Assembly (NCBI RefSeq): GCF_005405085.1
Contig: NZ_BJDJ01000025.1
Coordinates: 1 to 41,851 of the forward strand
Direction: 5' to 3'
DNA length: 41,851 nt
Source: Lactiplantibacillus daowaiensis
GTDB taxonomy: Bacteria; Bacillota; Bacilli; Lactobacillales; Lactobacillaceae
The notes beneath the pieces were generated by a model, which did not search any database, was not told the origin of the DNA, and was given only the letters and a program-made list of their open reading frames with translations. Positions 25,769-34,863 of the stretch are shown here, one piece after another. The first letter of the stretch is position 1. The number at the start of each line of letters is the position of its first letter. The translations under genes and the position numbers were made by a program.

Positions 25769-26334
25769 GCGTGGTCACCCACTTCCTGTTTTTGATATAC
25801 CGTAATCACAGTAATACCATAGTCTTGTTGCCGCGTCATCTTAAATCCAGGAATATCGTCGGTCAACGCAGCATGCGTATCCGTTTCACAAATGACCCGA
25901 CATGCCGGATTTAGCAAACCTAAGTCTTGGCATTTTAAAATATCCGCCACGATTTTTTGTTTCGCATAGGGTGGATCTAAAAATAATAAATCAAAATGCT
26001 GGTTTTGTTGGGCGAGACGTTCTAAAGTCCGTTCAGCATCCCCTTTAATCACTTCAAACCGATCCGCAGCTTTGGTCACTGCAATGTTGTCTTTAATCGT
26101 TTTAATGGCCTGATACTGACGGTCAATCAAAACCGCATGGTCAACGCCGCGCGAGACCGCTTCAATACTCAAACCACCACTACCAGCAAACATATCTAAT
26201 GACTGGCCGCCATCAAAATAAGGCCCAATAATGTTAAATAGGGCTTCTTTAACCTTATCAGTCGTCGGCCGGGTCTGCATGCCTGGCACGGCTTTTAAAC
26301 GCCGGCCTCCAAAATCACCTGCTACAATTCGCAT
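25765..26334 (-). CDS. rsmD: 16S rRNA (guanine-N2)-methyltransferase RsmD
   Basis: SAM-dependent methyltransferase that modifies G966 (E. coli numbering) of 16S rRNA. At 189 residues it has the SAM-binding loop LDMFAGSGGLSIEAVSRG and the catalytic DPPY in FDLLFLDPPYAKQ. The N-terminus MRIVAGDFGGRRL is the family norm. It lies 16 bases after ylbG and overlaps coaD, the rsmD-coaD pairing seen in most Firmicutes. Confidence 0.96.
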   Translation of the reverse strand: MRIVAGDFGGRRLKAVPGMQTRPTTDKVKEALFNIIGPYFDGGQSLDMFAGSGGLSIEAVSRGVDHAVLIDRQYQAIKTIKDNIAVTKAADRFEVIKGDAERTLERLAQQNQHFDLLFLDPPYAKQKIVADILKCQDLGLLNPACRVICETDTHAALTDDIPGFKMTRQQDYGITVITVYQKQEVGDHA

Positions 26335-26350
26335 TCGTTAGTCACCAACT

Positions 26351-26647
26351 TTAATCATCCTCTTCGCTATCGATGCCGGCCTGCGGTTTAAAGAACCCGC
26401 GGTCGACGCGTTCACCAAAGTTCATATCAATATCCGGCCGATAAGACGGTTCCACTCGGCGGACAAAATTTAATTTATTCAATTTCACTGTCGCGGGTTG
26501 AACTTGTGCTTCATCTAAATATAAAACCACATAGTGCATTTTTCGCGACTGGTATTGAATCGTGCCAAAGCGTTTTAATTGGCGTACTTGTTTCATTGAG
26601 TGTAAATAAACAATTAATGCGCGGCGCGGTTTAACGGTAAATTCCAT
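26351..26647 (-). CDS. ylbG: YlbG family (DUF2129/UPF0298) protein
   Basis: A 98-residue cytoplasmic protein with no enzyme motif. The family pattern is visible in RRALIVYLHSMKQVRQLKRFG, YVVLYLD and NFVRRVEPSYRPDIDMNF. AGAGGTGG lies about 7 bases before the ATG. It heads the ylbG-rsmD-coaD-protease operon as in Bacillus. Biochemical function unknown. Confidence 0.9.
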   Translation of the reverse strand: MEFTVKPRRALIVYLHSMKQVRQLKRFGTIQYQSRKMHYVVLYLDEAQVQPATVKLNKLNFVRRVEPSYRPDIDMNFGERVDRGFFKPQAGIDSEEDD

Positions 26648-26678
26648 CGTGCTGCCACCTCTTTCTACTATCTTTTAA

Positions 26679-26707
26679 ATGTTAGGCTAGATTGGCAAGT
26701 TCGTCAA
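26679..26707 (-). promoter_or_regulatory. Promoter of the ylbG-rsmD-coaD operon
   Basis: Minus strand TTGACG (26707-26702), 17-base spacer, TAACAT (26684-26679), about 30 bases before the ylbG ATG and just after the pyc terminator. Confidence 0.65.
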
Positions 26708-26717
26708 CTAGCAGGGT

Positions 26718-26750
26718 TAAAAAAAGACCCGCGAACTTAATCGCGGGTCA
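26718..26750 (-). terminator. Terminator after pyc
   Basis: On the minus strand GACCCGCGA, short loop, TTCGCGGGTC, then seven T. GC-rich stem, textbook form. Confidence 0.93.
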
Positions 26751-26758
26751 CACCGTCA

Positions 26759-29700
26759 TTATTGCGGCGTAATTTCAATTAACAAGTCATCGGTTTGAAT
26801 AACATCACCGCCACTAACATAAACATGTTCGATGATGCCATCTTCAGGTGCTTGAATGGTGGTTTCCATCTTCATTGCTTCAGTAACAATCATTGGTTGC
26901 CCCTTCTTGACCGTATCACCCTTCTTAACTAAGAGTTTCAAGACTGAGCCACTCATCGTTGCCCCAACTTCATTTTCATTCGTTGGTTCAGCTTTTCTTG
27001 TGCTAGAAGCTGTTTGATGAACAGCGTTATCCTTAACCGTGATTTCTTGATTCTGACCATTGATACTAAAGTATAAGGTCCGAATCCCATCCACATCAGG
27101 ATCACTCAATTGGTTCAACTTAACGATCATTGTCTTACCTTGCGCCAATTCAATATTAACCGTTTCACCTAACCGCATACCTTGGAAGAAGGTTGGTGTA
27201 TCTAATAAGGAAACATGGCCGTATTGCTTGTGTTCGGCTTGATAATCTAAGAAGACTTTCGGATATAAAATATAACTCAAAACTTCTTGATGATTTGGTT
27301 CATGACCTACTAACTTAGCCAATTCAGTCTTAGTTGCGGCAAAATCAGCTGGCTTGGCCAAACTGCCTGGTCGAACCGTCAATGGTTTGTGATCCTTTAA
27401 AATAATCTTCTGCAACTTCTTTGGGAAGCCGCCAACTGGTTGCCCAATATTACCGGCAAAGAAGTTGATCACAGAATCTGGGAAATCATACTTACCGCCA
27501 TGATCATAAACATCATCTGGTGTTAAATCATTTTCCATCATAAACAAGGCCATGTCACCAACCACTTTGGAACTTGGGGTAACCTTAATGATATCACCAA
27601 ACATGTCATTGACCGTCGCATACATATCCTTAACTTCTTCCCAACGGTCGCCTAACCCAACAGCCTTCGCTTGTTGTTGTAAGTTTGAATATTGACCACC
27701 AGGCATTTGTGTTTGATAAATATCCGTTTGTGGCCCAGTCATCCCATTGGAGAAGTCTTGATAATAAGGCCGAACCCCTTGCCAGTAGCGGTTGATGGTT
27801 TCAACGTTATTAATATCCACATCCGGTTGCCGATCATTATGTGCCAACGCATAATATAGGGAACTCATTGATGGTTGACTAGTCGTCCCCGATAGTGCAC
27901 TGGCAGCAACATCCACGACATCGACCCCAGCTTCAACAGCGCGGGCATAGGTAAAGATCCCATTACCAGTCGTATCGTGGGTATGCAGGTGCACGGGCAC
28001 ATCTAGGGCGTCCTTTAAGGTCGAAACAAGTTCATAAGCCCCTTCAGGCTTCAAGACCCCTGCCATATCCTTAATCGCAATAATATCAGCCCCGGTTGAT
28101 TGCAAATCTAAGGCTAACTGCTTGTAATAAGCCAAGTCATATTTTTGCCGATTAGGGTCCATAATATCGCCGGTATAACAAATCGTCCCTTCAGCAATCT
28201 TCCCTGTTTCTTTGACCGCTTGGATACTCTTTTCCATCTGCGGTACCCAGTTCAAACTGTCAAAGATCCGGAAAACATCAATCCCACTTTGCGCTGATTC
28301 CAAAATAAATTCACGAATGACGTTATCGGGGTAGTTTTGGTACCCGACAGCATTACTGCCACGGAATAACATTTGGAATAAAGTCCGTGGCATGGCTTGA
28401 CGTAACTTTTTCAACCGATCCCAAGGATTTTCATTCAAGAAGCGATAAGCCACATCAAAGGTCGCCCCGCCCCACATTTCATATGAGAATAATTGCGGTA
28501 AAGCTTTTTGAGAGGCTTCGGCGACCGCCAACATATCTTTAGTCCGCATCCGCGTCGCAAATAAACTTTGATGGGCATCCCGCATCGTGGTATCCGTTAG
28601 CAAGACTTCTTTTTGATCTAATAACCAACTTTGAAGACCCGTAACCCCTTTAGCATCTAAGACATCCTTAGCAGTCACGATATCTTTGGCAATTGGCTTA
28701 AAGTCATCCTTGAATTCAACGTCTGGATAGTACTTCTTTGAATGTTGCGCCACATCAGCAAAACCGTTAACCGTCACATTCCCAATGTACTTCAACATCT
28801 TATCTTCTTGTTGTGTGTCATCTGGGAACTTGAAGAGTTCTGGTTTTTGATCAATAAACCGGGTGCTAGCTTCTCCAGCCTGGAACGTTGGGTCATCGAT
28901 CACGTTTAACATGAACGGAATGTTCGTCTTAACCCCACGAATATCAAATTCAGTTAAGACCCGACGCATCTTATGCACGGCCGCTTTAAAGTTCCGGGCA
29001 ACGACACAAGCTTTAACTAACAATGAGTCAAAGTATGGTGTCACAATGGCCCCAGAATACGTATTACCCGCGTCTAACCGCACGCCATTACCACCTGGTG
29101 ACCGGTATGTCTCAATTCGGCCAGTATCAGGCATAAAATCATTGGCTGGGTCTTCGGTCGTAACCCGACATTGAATCGCTGCACCTTTATACGTTAACGC
29201 ATCTTGGTGTGGCAAATGCAAGTCTTCAAACAAATCGCCGCCTTGGGCAATCTTTAATTGGGCATGCACAATATCGATTTCGGTAATCATTTCAGTAACC
29301 GTGTGTTCAACTTGGACCCGTGGGTTAACTTCCATGAAATAGAATTGATCGCCTTCAACTAAGAATTCAACGGTCGCCGCGTTCAAGTAATGCACGCTCT
29401 TCATTAATTCAACCGCCGCATTACAAATCTTTTGCCGTAATTCAATTGGCAATGCCACGGCTGGTGCAAATTCAATGACCTTCTGATTCCGCCGTTGGAC
29501 GGAACAGTCCCGTTCGAATAAATGCATCACATTACCATGGGCATCCCCTAAAATCTGCACTTCAATGTGCTTAGGATGCGCAATAAATTTTTCTAAGTAA
29601 ATTTCGTCGTCGCCAAAAGACTGCATCGCTTCAGAACGAGCCCGATCAAAGGCTTCTTGTAATTCAGAAGCTTCATGCACGATCCGCATCCCACGGCCAC

Positions 29701-30190
29701 CACCACCCATGGCAGCTTTAATCATAATTGGAAAGCCATACTTTTGGGTGAATTGAAGGGCTTCATTTAAGCTTTGAACAGGATGTAATGTACTTGGAAT
29801 CGTTTGAACACCAGCATCTTGTGCCACTTGTTTAGCGGTGATCTTATCCCCAAACATTTCCAATTGTTCTGGCGTTGGCCCCACAAAGGTCAACCCTTCT
29901 TCCGCACAACGCCGCGCAAAAGTGGCGTTTTCTGCTAAAAAGCCATAACCAGGATGGATCGCATCCACATGATTTTCTTTAGCAATCCGAATAATGTCTT
30001 CAATATCTAAGTAAGCGGCAATTGGTGCCAGGCCTTCACCGACCAAGTACGCTTCATCAGCCTTAAAACGGTGAACAGAAAATTCATCTTCTTTGGCATA
30101 AATCGCAACGGTTTGCATGCCGAGTTCATGACACGCCCGGATAACCCGCGTTGCAATTTCACCACGGTTAGCAATTAATACTTTTTTCAC
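26759..30190 (-). CDS. pyc: Pyruvate carboxylase
   Basis: Biotin enzyme that carboxylates pyruvate to oxaloacetate using ATP and bicarbonate, feeding aspartate synthesis in an organism with an incomplete TCA cycle. Its 1143 residues contain the biotin carboxylase domain (about 1-455; ATP-grasp loop GGGGRGMRIV, EVNPRVQVEHTVTE), the carboxyltransferase TIM barrel (about 530-800; TTMRDAHQSLFATRMRT), the tetramerisation region, and the C-terminal carrier domain with biotinyl Lys at 1107 in EAMKMET. The start is GTG at 30190 with GAGGGA 6-8 bases upstream. It follows ftsW by 31 bases and is probably co-transcribed with it. Confidence 0.97.
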   Translation of the reverse strand: MKKVLIANRGEIATRVIRACHELGMQTVAIYAKEDEFSVHRFKADEAYLVGEGLAPIAAYLDIEDIIRIAKENHVDAIHPGYGFLAENATFARRCAEEGLTFVGPTPEQLEMFGDKITAKQVAQDAGVQTIPSTLHPVQSLNEALQFTQKYGFPIMIKAAMGGGGRGMRIVHEASELQEAFDRARSEAMQSFGDDEIYLEKFIAHPKHIEVQILGDAHGNVMHLFERDCSVQRRNQKVIEFAPAVALPIELRQKICNAAVELMKSVHYLNAATVEFLVEGDQFYFMEVNPRVQVEHTVTEMITEIDIVHAQLKIAQGGDLFEDLHLPHQDALTYKGAAIQCRVTTEDPANDFMPDTGRIETYRSPGGNGVRLDAGNTYSGAIVTPYFDSLLVKACVVARNFKAAVHKMRRVLTEFDIRGVKTNIPFMLNVIDDPTFQAGEASTRFIDQKPELFKFPDDTQQEDKMLKYIGNVTVNGFADVAQHSKKYYPDVEFKDDFKPIAKDIVTAKDVLDAKGVTGLQSWLLDQKEVLLTDTTMRDAHQSLFATRMRTKDMLAVAEASQKALPQLFSYEMWGGATFDVAYRFLNENPWDRLKKLRQAMPRTLFQMLFRGSNAVGYQNYPDNVIREFILESAQSGIDVFRIFDSLNWVPQMEKSIQAVKETGKIAEGTICYTGDIMDPNRQKYDLAYYKQLALDLQSTGADIIAIKDMAGVLKPEGAYELVSTLKDALDVPVHLHTHDTTGNGIFTYARAVEAGVDVVDVAASALSGTTSQPSMSSLYYALAHNDRQPDVDINNVETINRYWQGVRPYYQDFSNGMTGPQTDIYQTQMPGGQYSNLQQQAKAVGLGDRWEEVKDMYATVNDMFGDIIKVTPSSKVVGDMALFMMENDLTPDDVYDHGGKYDFPDSVINFFAGNIGQPVGGFPKKLQKIILKDHKPLTVRPGSLAKPADFAATKTELAKLVGHEPNHQEVLSYILYPKVFLDYQAEHKQYGHVSLLDTPTFFQGMRLGETVNIELAQGKTMIVKLNQLSDPDVDGIRTLYFSINGQNQEITVKDNAVHQTASSTRKAEPTNENEVGATMSGSVLKLLVKKGDTVKKGQPMIVTEAMKMETTIQAPEDGIIEHVYVSGGDVIQTDDLLIEITPQ

Positions 30191-30221
30191 CAGAATTCCC
30201 TCATTTCCAAATTAGATAAGC

Positions 30222-31400
30222 TTAACTTTCTTGACGAACAGCGGTTAAACGATGACGCTTTTCACGCGCCGCAATGTTTAACACTAACCCGAGTGACAAC
30301 GTTAAAACCATCATACTGGACCCCCCGTAACTCATGAACGGGAAAGTAACCCCAGTAATTGGGATCAAACCAACGATCCCACCAACATTGATAAAGGCCT
30401 GGATAGTCATAAAAGCGGCTACCCCGTAACAAACCAACGTATTGAACGTACTCGAGGAGCGTACGCCAATATAAATCACCCGCATCACGATAACAGCCAG
30501 TAACACCATTATCAATAAGATCCCGATTAAACCGAGTTCTTCAGCGGTAATTGACATAATAAAGTCGGTGTTCGGTTCTGGTAAATAGCCGCGTTTTTGC
30601 AAGCTATTCCCAATCCCGACGCCGGTTAAGCCACCATTTGAGATGGCATAATAAGAATTCACCAGTTGGGCCCCATCACCTGACGCGGTCGTAAATGGGT
30701 TCATAAACCCAATAAAGCGGCGTAGTTGGTAATGATCAGATAAAACCTTTTGTGGCAAGTGGCTGATCAATGGAACTAAAATCCATTCAAAGCCCATGAC
30801 AACTGCCGCAAACGAACCGACCCCAATAAAATACGACATCCCACTGGCAAATAAAATCACCGCAGCAATTGCTAAATTAATCGACGCTCCCCCGAAATCG
30901 GGTTGAATCACGATTAAGAAGATCATAATTGCCATTAATACGAGTTGCGAGTTTAAGTCCCGTAACTTAACGGTGCCTAATTGACGCTCACGCCGATCCA
31001 CGATCGCCGCTAAATACACAATTAGATAAAACTTACAAAATTCGGCCGGTTGAATTGACACGGGCCCTAAAACGATCCAGCCCGCCGCCCCATTGATAGA
31101 TGTCCCAAACATCCGCAATAACAATAAGACGAGCAACATGCCGACCCCGAGTATGCTCCAAAAGCCAATTTGCTTAAAGAACTGCAAATTAATCGCAAGC
31201 ATAAACATCGTTATCATCAAGCCGATAATCACCCACATACATTGCCGAATTAAATAACTCGTCGGCGATGAGCCGTTATTAGCTGCGACATACGAACTGG
31301 CCGAATACACCATCACGATCCCAATCCCACTTAAAATAAAGTACGGAATTAAGATGAGATAATCTAAATAGTGTGCCTGCCGATAAATGGCCTTAAACAT
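30222..31400 (-). CDS. ftsW: Peptidoglycan glycosyltransferase FtsW
   Basis: SEDS-family polymerase of septal peptidoglycan, working with a class B PBP. The 392-residue protein has about ten membrane helices. Family landmarks are the IQPDFGGASI segment, the large extracellular loop with GVGIGNSLQKRGYLPEPNTDFI and the C-terminal GVTFPFMSYGGSSM. The frame continues 17 codons upstream to another ATG, but GGAGGG precedes the ATG at 31400 (11 bases, rather long) and the short N-terminus YLDYLILIPYFIL fits the family better. The pairing with pyc matches the Bacillus ylaO-pycA order. FtsW rather than RodA is inferred from that context. Confidence 0.93.
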   Translation of the reverse strand: MFKAIYRQAHYLDYLILIPYFILSGIGIVMVYSASSYVAANNGSSPTSYLIRQCMWVIIGLMITMFMLAINLQFFKQIGFWSILGVGMLLVLLLLRMFGTSINGAAGWIVLGPVSIQPAEFCKFYLIVYLAAIVDRRERQLGTVKLRDLNSQLVLMAIMIFLIVIQPDFGGASINLAIAAVILFASGMSYFIGVGSFAAVVMGFEWILVPLISHLPQKVLSDHYQLRRFIGFMNPFTTASGDGAQLVNSYYAISNGGLTGVGIGNSLQKRGYLPEPNTDFIMSITAEELGLIGILLIMVLLAVIVMRVIYIGVRSSSTFNTLVCYGVAAFMTIQAFINVGGIVGLIPITGVTFPFMSYGGSSMMVLTLSLGLVLNIAAREKRHRLTAVRQES

Positions 31401-31485
31401 GACCTGTAAATCCCTCCATCCAGCATTTAACCATTCCTCAAATCGCACCATTAATTAATGGTTTTAATAAAACTCGCTTGCAACA

Positions 31486-31494
31486 ATTATAGCA
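31486..31494 (-). promoter_or_regulatory. ftsW-pyc promoter (extended -10)
   Basis: Minus strand TGC-TATAAT (31494-31486), a perfect extended -10. No matching -35 at 17 bases; TTGTGA sits at a 15-base spacing. Confidence 0.65.
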
Positions 31495-31707
31495 TAGTCC
31501 GAATTGTCACAACCTGTGAAATCATTAATTTGTGGTTAGTTTTTAATTTTTTAATCTTAGCCCCGATTCAGTTTACAGTAGTTTTCACGGTCATTATTAG
31601 GAACCATCTAGTCCCTGGTCAAACCGAACATTTAATCAAATCTTCACTTTCACCAATTCAGGCTAACTTTGAAATTTCAGTTAAATTACGAACCAAATTG
31701 ACCCTAC

Positions 31708-31748
31708 AAAAAAAGCCTAAACCAACAATGTTGGTCAGGCTTTTTTTA
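31708..31748 (-). terminator. Terminator after typA
   Basis: AAAAAAAGCCTGACCAACA / TGTTGGTTTAGGCTTTTTTT hairpin, minus strand reading, with one mismatch and a long T run. It probably works in both directions. Confidence 0.92.
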
Positions 31749-31763
31749 ATAATCAAGTTTAAA

Positions 31764-33602
31764 TTACTTGTTCATTTTACGTTTCTTAGCTTCTTTTTCA
31801 CGTGAGTTCGTGTTCAAGATTTGCTTACGTAAACGAACGTGATCTGGTGTGATTTCGCAATATTCATCGCTGTTCAAGAATTCAAGTGATTCTTCAAGCG
31901 TCAAGTGAGTTGGCGTCTTGATTGTAGCAGTTAAATCCTTGTTTGATGAACGCACGTTGGTCATGTTCTTACCCTTAGTGATATTAACTGAAATATCATT
32001 TTCACGGCTGTTTTGACCAACAATCATCCCTTCATAGACATCAGTACCTGGGTCGACAAAAATCGTCCCACGGTCTTCGATACCCATTGTGGCATAAGTC
32101 GTTGTCTTACCTTGGTTGATTGAAACTAAGGCACCGTTACGACGACCAGGGTTCCAGTTCTTGATTTCAGGCATGTATTTCGAGAAGGTATGGTTCATGA
32201 TCCCGTAACCACGCGTTAATGACAAGAATTCAGTTGAGTAACCAATTAAACCACGAGAAGGTGCTAAGAAGGTCAAACGAGTTTGGCCGTTACCAGTACT
32301 TTCCATGTTCTTCATTTCACCCTTACGTTGTGACAAGGTATCAATGATGGCACCCGTATATTCGTCTGGCGTATCGATTTGAACAGATTCGAATGGTTCG
32401 CTCCGAACACCTTCAACGTCACGATAGATAACTTCTGGACGAGATGCTTGTAATTCATAACCTTCACGCCGTAACGTTTCGATTAAGATTGACAAATGCA
32501 ATTCCCCACGACCAGAAACAACCCATGAACCAGGTTCGTCAGTATCTTCAACCCGCAACGAAACATCGGTTTCAAGTTCTGATTTCAAACGTAATTCCAA
32601 TTGACGAGCGGTCACGAATTTACCGTCTTGGCCGGCAAATGGTGATGAGTTCGTCCCAAAGGTCATTTGTAACGTTGGTTCGTCAATCCGTAAGATTGGC
32701 AATGCTTCTGGATGTGCTGAATCAGCAACAGTTTCACCAACGTTGATATCTTCCATCCCGGAAACGGCAACTAAGTCACCAGCATGGGCTTCGTTGATTT
32801 CCAAACGTTGTAACCCGAAGAACCCAAATAACTTGGTTACACGGAAGTTCTTCTTGCTACCGTCAAGCTTCATAACAGTAACATTATCGCCGACCTTCAT
32901 GGTCCCACGGAAGACCCGACCAATACCAACCCGACCAACATAATCGTTGTAGTCTAACATGGCAACTTGGAATTGTAATGGTTCATCAGAGTTGTCAATT
33001 GGCGTTGGGATCGTCTTGATGATCGTATCAAAGACAGGCTTCATCGTATGTTCTTGCTTAGCAGGGTCTGATTCGTAACTTGAAGTCCCATTTAAAGCTG
33101 AAACATAAACAACTGGGAAGTCTAATTGTGATTCGTCCGCACCTAATTCGATGAATAAGTCTAAGACTTCATCCACAACTTCTTCAGGACGCGCACCAGG
33201 ACGGTCGATCTTGTTGATAACGACGATTGGGGTTAAATGTTGTTCCAAAGCCTTCTTCAAAACGAAGCGGGTTTGTGGCATTGTCCCTTCAAACGCGTCG
33301 ACAACTAATAAGACCCCGTCAACCATACGCATGATACGTTCAACTTCACCACCGAAATCGGCATGTCCTGGCGTATCCAAAATGTTGATTTGTTTGTCGC
33401 CATAACGAACGGCCGTGTTCTTAGAAAGGATCGTGATACCGCGTTCCTTTTCGATTGCATTAGTGTCCATCGCCCGATCACCAATCTGGACGTGTTCATC
33501 AAGGGTATCCGATTGCTTAAGCATTTCGTTAACTAAGGTTGTTTTACCGTGGTCAACGTGGGCAATAATGGCAATGTTGCGGATATCATCTCTAAATTTC
33601 AA
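31764..33602 (-). CDS. typA: Ribosome-associated GTPase TypA/BipA
   Basis: Translational GTPase of the EF-G group that assists 50S assembly and growth under cold or other stress. At 612 residues it has G1 AHVDHGKT at 14-21, switch [14 protein letters not shown]4 NKID, beta-barrel and EF-G-like domains III and V, and the BipA-specific C-terminal domain ending in a basic tail. The start is taken as TTG at 33602: AAAGGAAG lies 7 bases before it and it yields the family N-terminus [15 protein letters not shown]. The in-frame ATG six codons upstream would overlap its own RBS. Monocistronic. Confidence 0.95.
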   Translation of the reverse strand: MKFRDDIRNIAIIAHVDHGKTTLVNEMLKQSDTLDEHVQIGDRAMDTNAIEKERGITILSKNTAVRYGDKQINILDTPGHADFGGEVERIMRMVDGVLLVVDAFEGTMPQTRFVLKKALEQHLTPIVVINKIDRPGARPEEVVDEVLDLFIELGADESQLDFPVVYVSALNGTSSYESDPAKQEHTMKPVFDTIIKTIPTPIDNSDEPLQFQVAMLDYNDYVGRVGIGRVFRGTMKVGDNVTVMKLDGSKKNFRVTKLFGFFGLQRLEINEAHAGDLVAVSGMEDINVGETVADSAHPEALPILRIDEPTLQMTFGTNSSPFAGQDGKFVTARQLELRLKSELETDVSLRVEDTDEPGSWVVSGRGELHLSILIETLRREGYELQASRPEVIYRDVEGVRSEPFESVQIDTPDEYTGAIIDTLSQRKGEMKNMESTGNGQTRLTFLAPSRGLIGYSTEFLSLTRGYGIMNHTFSKYMPEIKNWNPGRRNGALVSINQGKTTTYATMGIEDRGTIFVDPGTDVYEGMIVGQNSRENDISVNITKGKNMTNVRSSNKDLTATIKTPTHLTLEESLEFLNSDEYCEITPDHVRLRKQILNTNSREKEAKKRKMNK

Positions 33603-33636
33603 AATTGATCTTCCTTTCATCCTTCAAAAATTCAAA

Positions 33637-33652
33637 CCGTTATTTTTAACGG
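33637..33652 (-). promoter_or_regulatory. Small hairpin in the typA leader
   Basis: Minus strand CCGTTA, AAAA, TAACGG followed by TTTGAATTTTT. It resembles a weak intrinsic terminator between promoter and RBS, so an attenuator or an RNA structure affecting translation is possible. Confidence 0.4.
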
Positions 33653-33666
33653 CAGAAATCTTACAT

Positions 33667-33695
33667 ATATTAATACAAACCGGCGCTACTATCAA
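33667..33695 (-). promoter_or_regulatory. typA promoter
   Basis: Minus strand TTGATA (33695-33690), 17-base spacer, TAATAT (33672-33667), about 65 bases before the TTG start. Confidence 0.75.
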
Positions 33696-33756
33696 GTTAC
33701 TTGTGCGCGCTAATTAACTCGTAACGCCGTTTTCATTGGCTTTCATGCCTTGGCAT

Positions 33757-33785
33757 AAAAAAACTGTGACATTTGGGTCACAGTC
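33757..33785 (-). terminator. Terminator after the inositol monophosphatase family gene
   Basis: On the minus strand ACTGTGAC, loop CCAAAT, GTCACAGT, then seven T. Perfect stem directly after the stop codon. Confidence 0.92.
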
Positions 33786-33792
33786 ACACCGT

Positions 33793-34578
33793 TTACTTGA
33801 CGATTGCCAAAATAGCACGTTGCGCACTCTTAGTTGCTACTAGTACAGCACCAGATGATAACATATTTACTGGCGTGCCGTCAACTTGCGACACAACTAG
33901 GCCAAGACTTTCAGCTAAGACGCGTCCCGCTGCAAAATCCCACGGCCGTAAATATGACAAGTAACCGACTAATTCGCCAGCCAAAACTTGGCTAATCTGA
34001 ACCCCGGCACTGCCTAAAATCCGTGGACCTAGACTCGTTTGGGCAATCGTCTGCATCTGATATTTATTGTGAATCAATAGTGGGCCACTAGCACCAAATA
34101 AGCCCTCAGCTAATGGGGCGTCACGCGGTGCCGGTAACGGTCGCTCATTTAACGTTACGCCAACAATTGGCCCGCCAGCATACAACTTATCGGCCATCAC
34201 GTCATAAATATAACCCAACGTTGGCTCACCGTCGATGTACAACCCAATCATCATCGCAAAGTGATTCCGTTGATGCACAAAATTCATGGTGCCATCAATC
34301 GGGTCTACGATCCAGACATGCCCTGCTAAGGTTTCGACTTGATCACCAAGACCTTCTTCAGCTAAAATGCGCGCTTGCGGATCCAGTTGTCGTAGCCGTT
34401 GCACTAAAAAGTTCTCGTTACTACGATCAACGTTAGTCACCAAATCTTTGCGACTGGTCTTTTCGTCAATGGTTAACGTTTGACCCATGGCTGCTAACAC
34501 TTGGGTACGCGCATCTTTTAATAAAACTTGCACTGCTTGGTTTAATTGTTCTAATGCTTGTTTTTCCACATCGGTCAC
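33793..34578 (-). CDS. Inositol monophosphatase family protein (SuhB/YktC-like)
   Basis: Mg-dependent sugar-phosphate phosphatase fold. The 261-residue protein has both family signatures: LAEEG (72-76) and WIVDPIDGTMNF (89-100), plus LRPWDFAAGRVLAESLG near the C-terminus; all metal ligands (E, D, D, D) are present, so it should be active. The substrate could be inositol phosphate, another sugar phosphate or a nucleotide such as pAp. The start is GTG at 34578, adjacent to the UPF0223 stop, with GAGG only 4 bases upstream; a second GTG three codons on with AGGTG 6 bases before it is an alternative. Co-transcribed with the UPF0223 gene. Confidence 0.92.
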   Translation of the reverse strand: MTDVEKQALEQLNQAVQVLLKDARTQVLAAMGQTLTIDEKTSRKDLVTNVDRSNENFLVQRLRQLDPQARILAEEGLGDQVETLAGHVWIVDPIDGTMNFVHQRNHFAMMIGLYIDGEPTLGYIYDVMADKLYAGGPIVGVTLNERPLPAPRDAPLAEGLFGASGPLLIHNKYQMQTIAQTSLGPRILGSAGVQISQVLAGELVGYLSYLRPWDFAAGRVLAESLGLVVSQVDGTPVNMLSSGAVLVATKSAQRAILAIVK

Positions 34579-34863
34579 CTAACCTCGATAGCGAACCCGG
34601 GCCTTAGTCGTCGTTTGCGCAGTTTGCATCGTGTGATAGATGCTATAACCCGAAGCGGCTTCAAATTCCCGCGAGAGTTGTTTTTCCATGGATTTCGCAG
34701 GGACAACCATCTTGAATGCCCGGTAAGCTGCTAATAAATCCGCTTTGGCGACTGTGCTTTCATTAGCCGCTTCAATTAATTGATAAAAATGAGTCACAGT
34801 GATGATTTCAGCCGTGGTCCAAGTTTCATCAAGTGGATATTGATAATTTTCATTGGTCGTCAT
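34579..34863 (-). CDS. UPF0223 family protein (YktA-like)
   Basis: A 94-residue helical cytoplasmic protein of unknown function. Family pattern: NYQYPLDETWTTAEIITVTHFYQLIE at the N-terminus and the FKMVVPAKSMEKQLSREFEAASGYSIY core. GGGGGAG lies 10 bases before the ATG at 34863; a TTG three codons earlier is too near the RBS. It overlaps the LDH-like gene by 14 bases and is followed directly by the inositol monophosphatase gene, a pair also seen near pdh in Bacillus (yktA, yktC). Confidence 0.88.
   Translation of the reverse strand: MTTNENYQYPLDETWTTAEIITVTHFYQLIEAANESTVAKADLLAAYRAFKMVVPAKSMEKQLSREFEAASGYSIYHTMQTAQTTTKARVRYRG

Larger units (their letters stand above)
31401..31763. other. Intergenic stretch between ftsW and typA
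   Basis: This 363-base stretch holds the ftsW promoter (31486-31494) and the typA terminator (31708-31748). In the A/T-rich part between them (31495-31707) I see no gene. A 115-codon plus-strand frame (31458-31805) runs antisense into typA, has no RBS and reads through the terminator, so it is not supported. Confidence 0.6.

Noticed and set aside
31458..31805. 115-codon plus-strand frame between ftsW and typA
   Set aside because: No RBS, it reads through a strong terminator and into the antisense of typA; composition is that of A/T-rich intergenic DNA.
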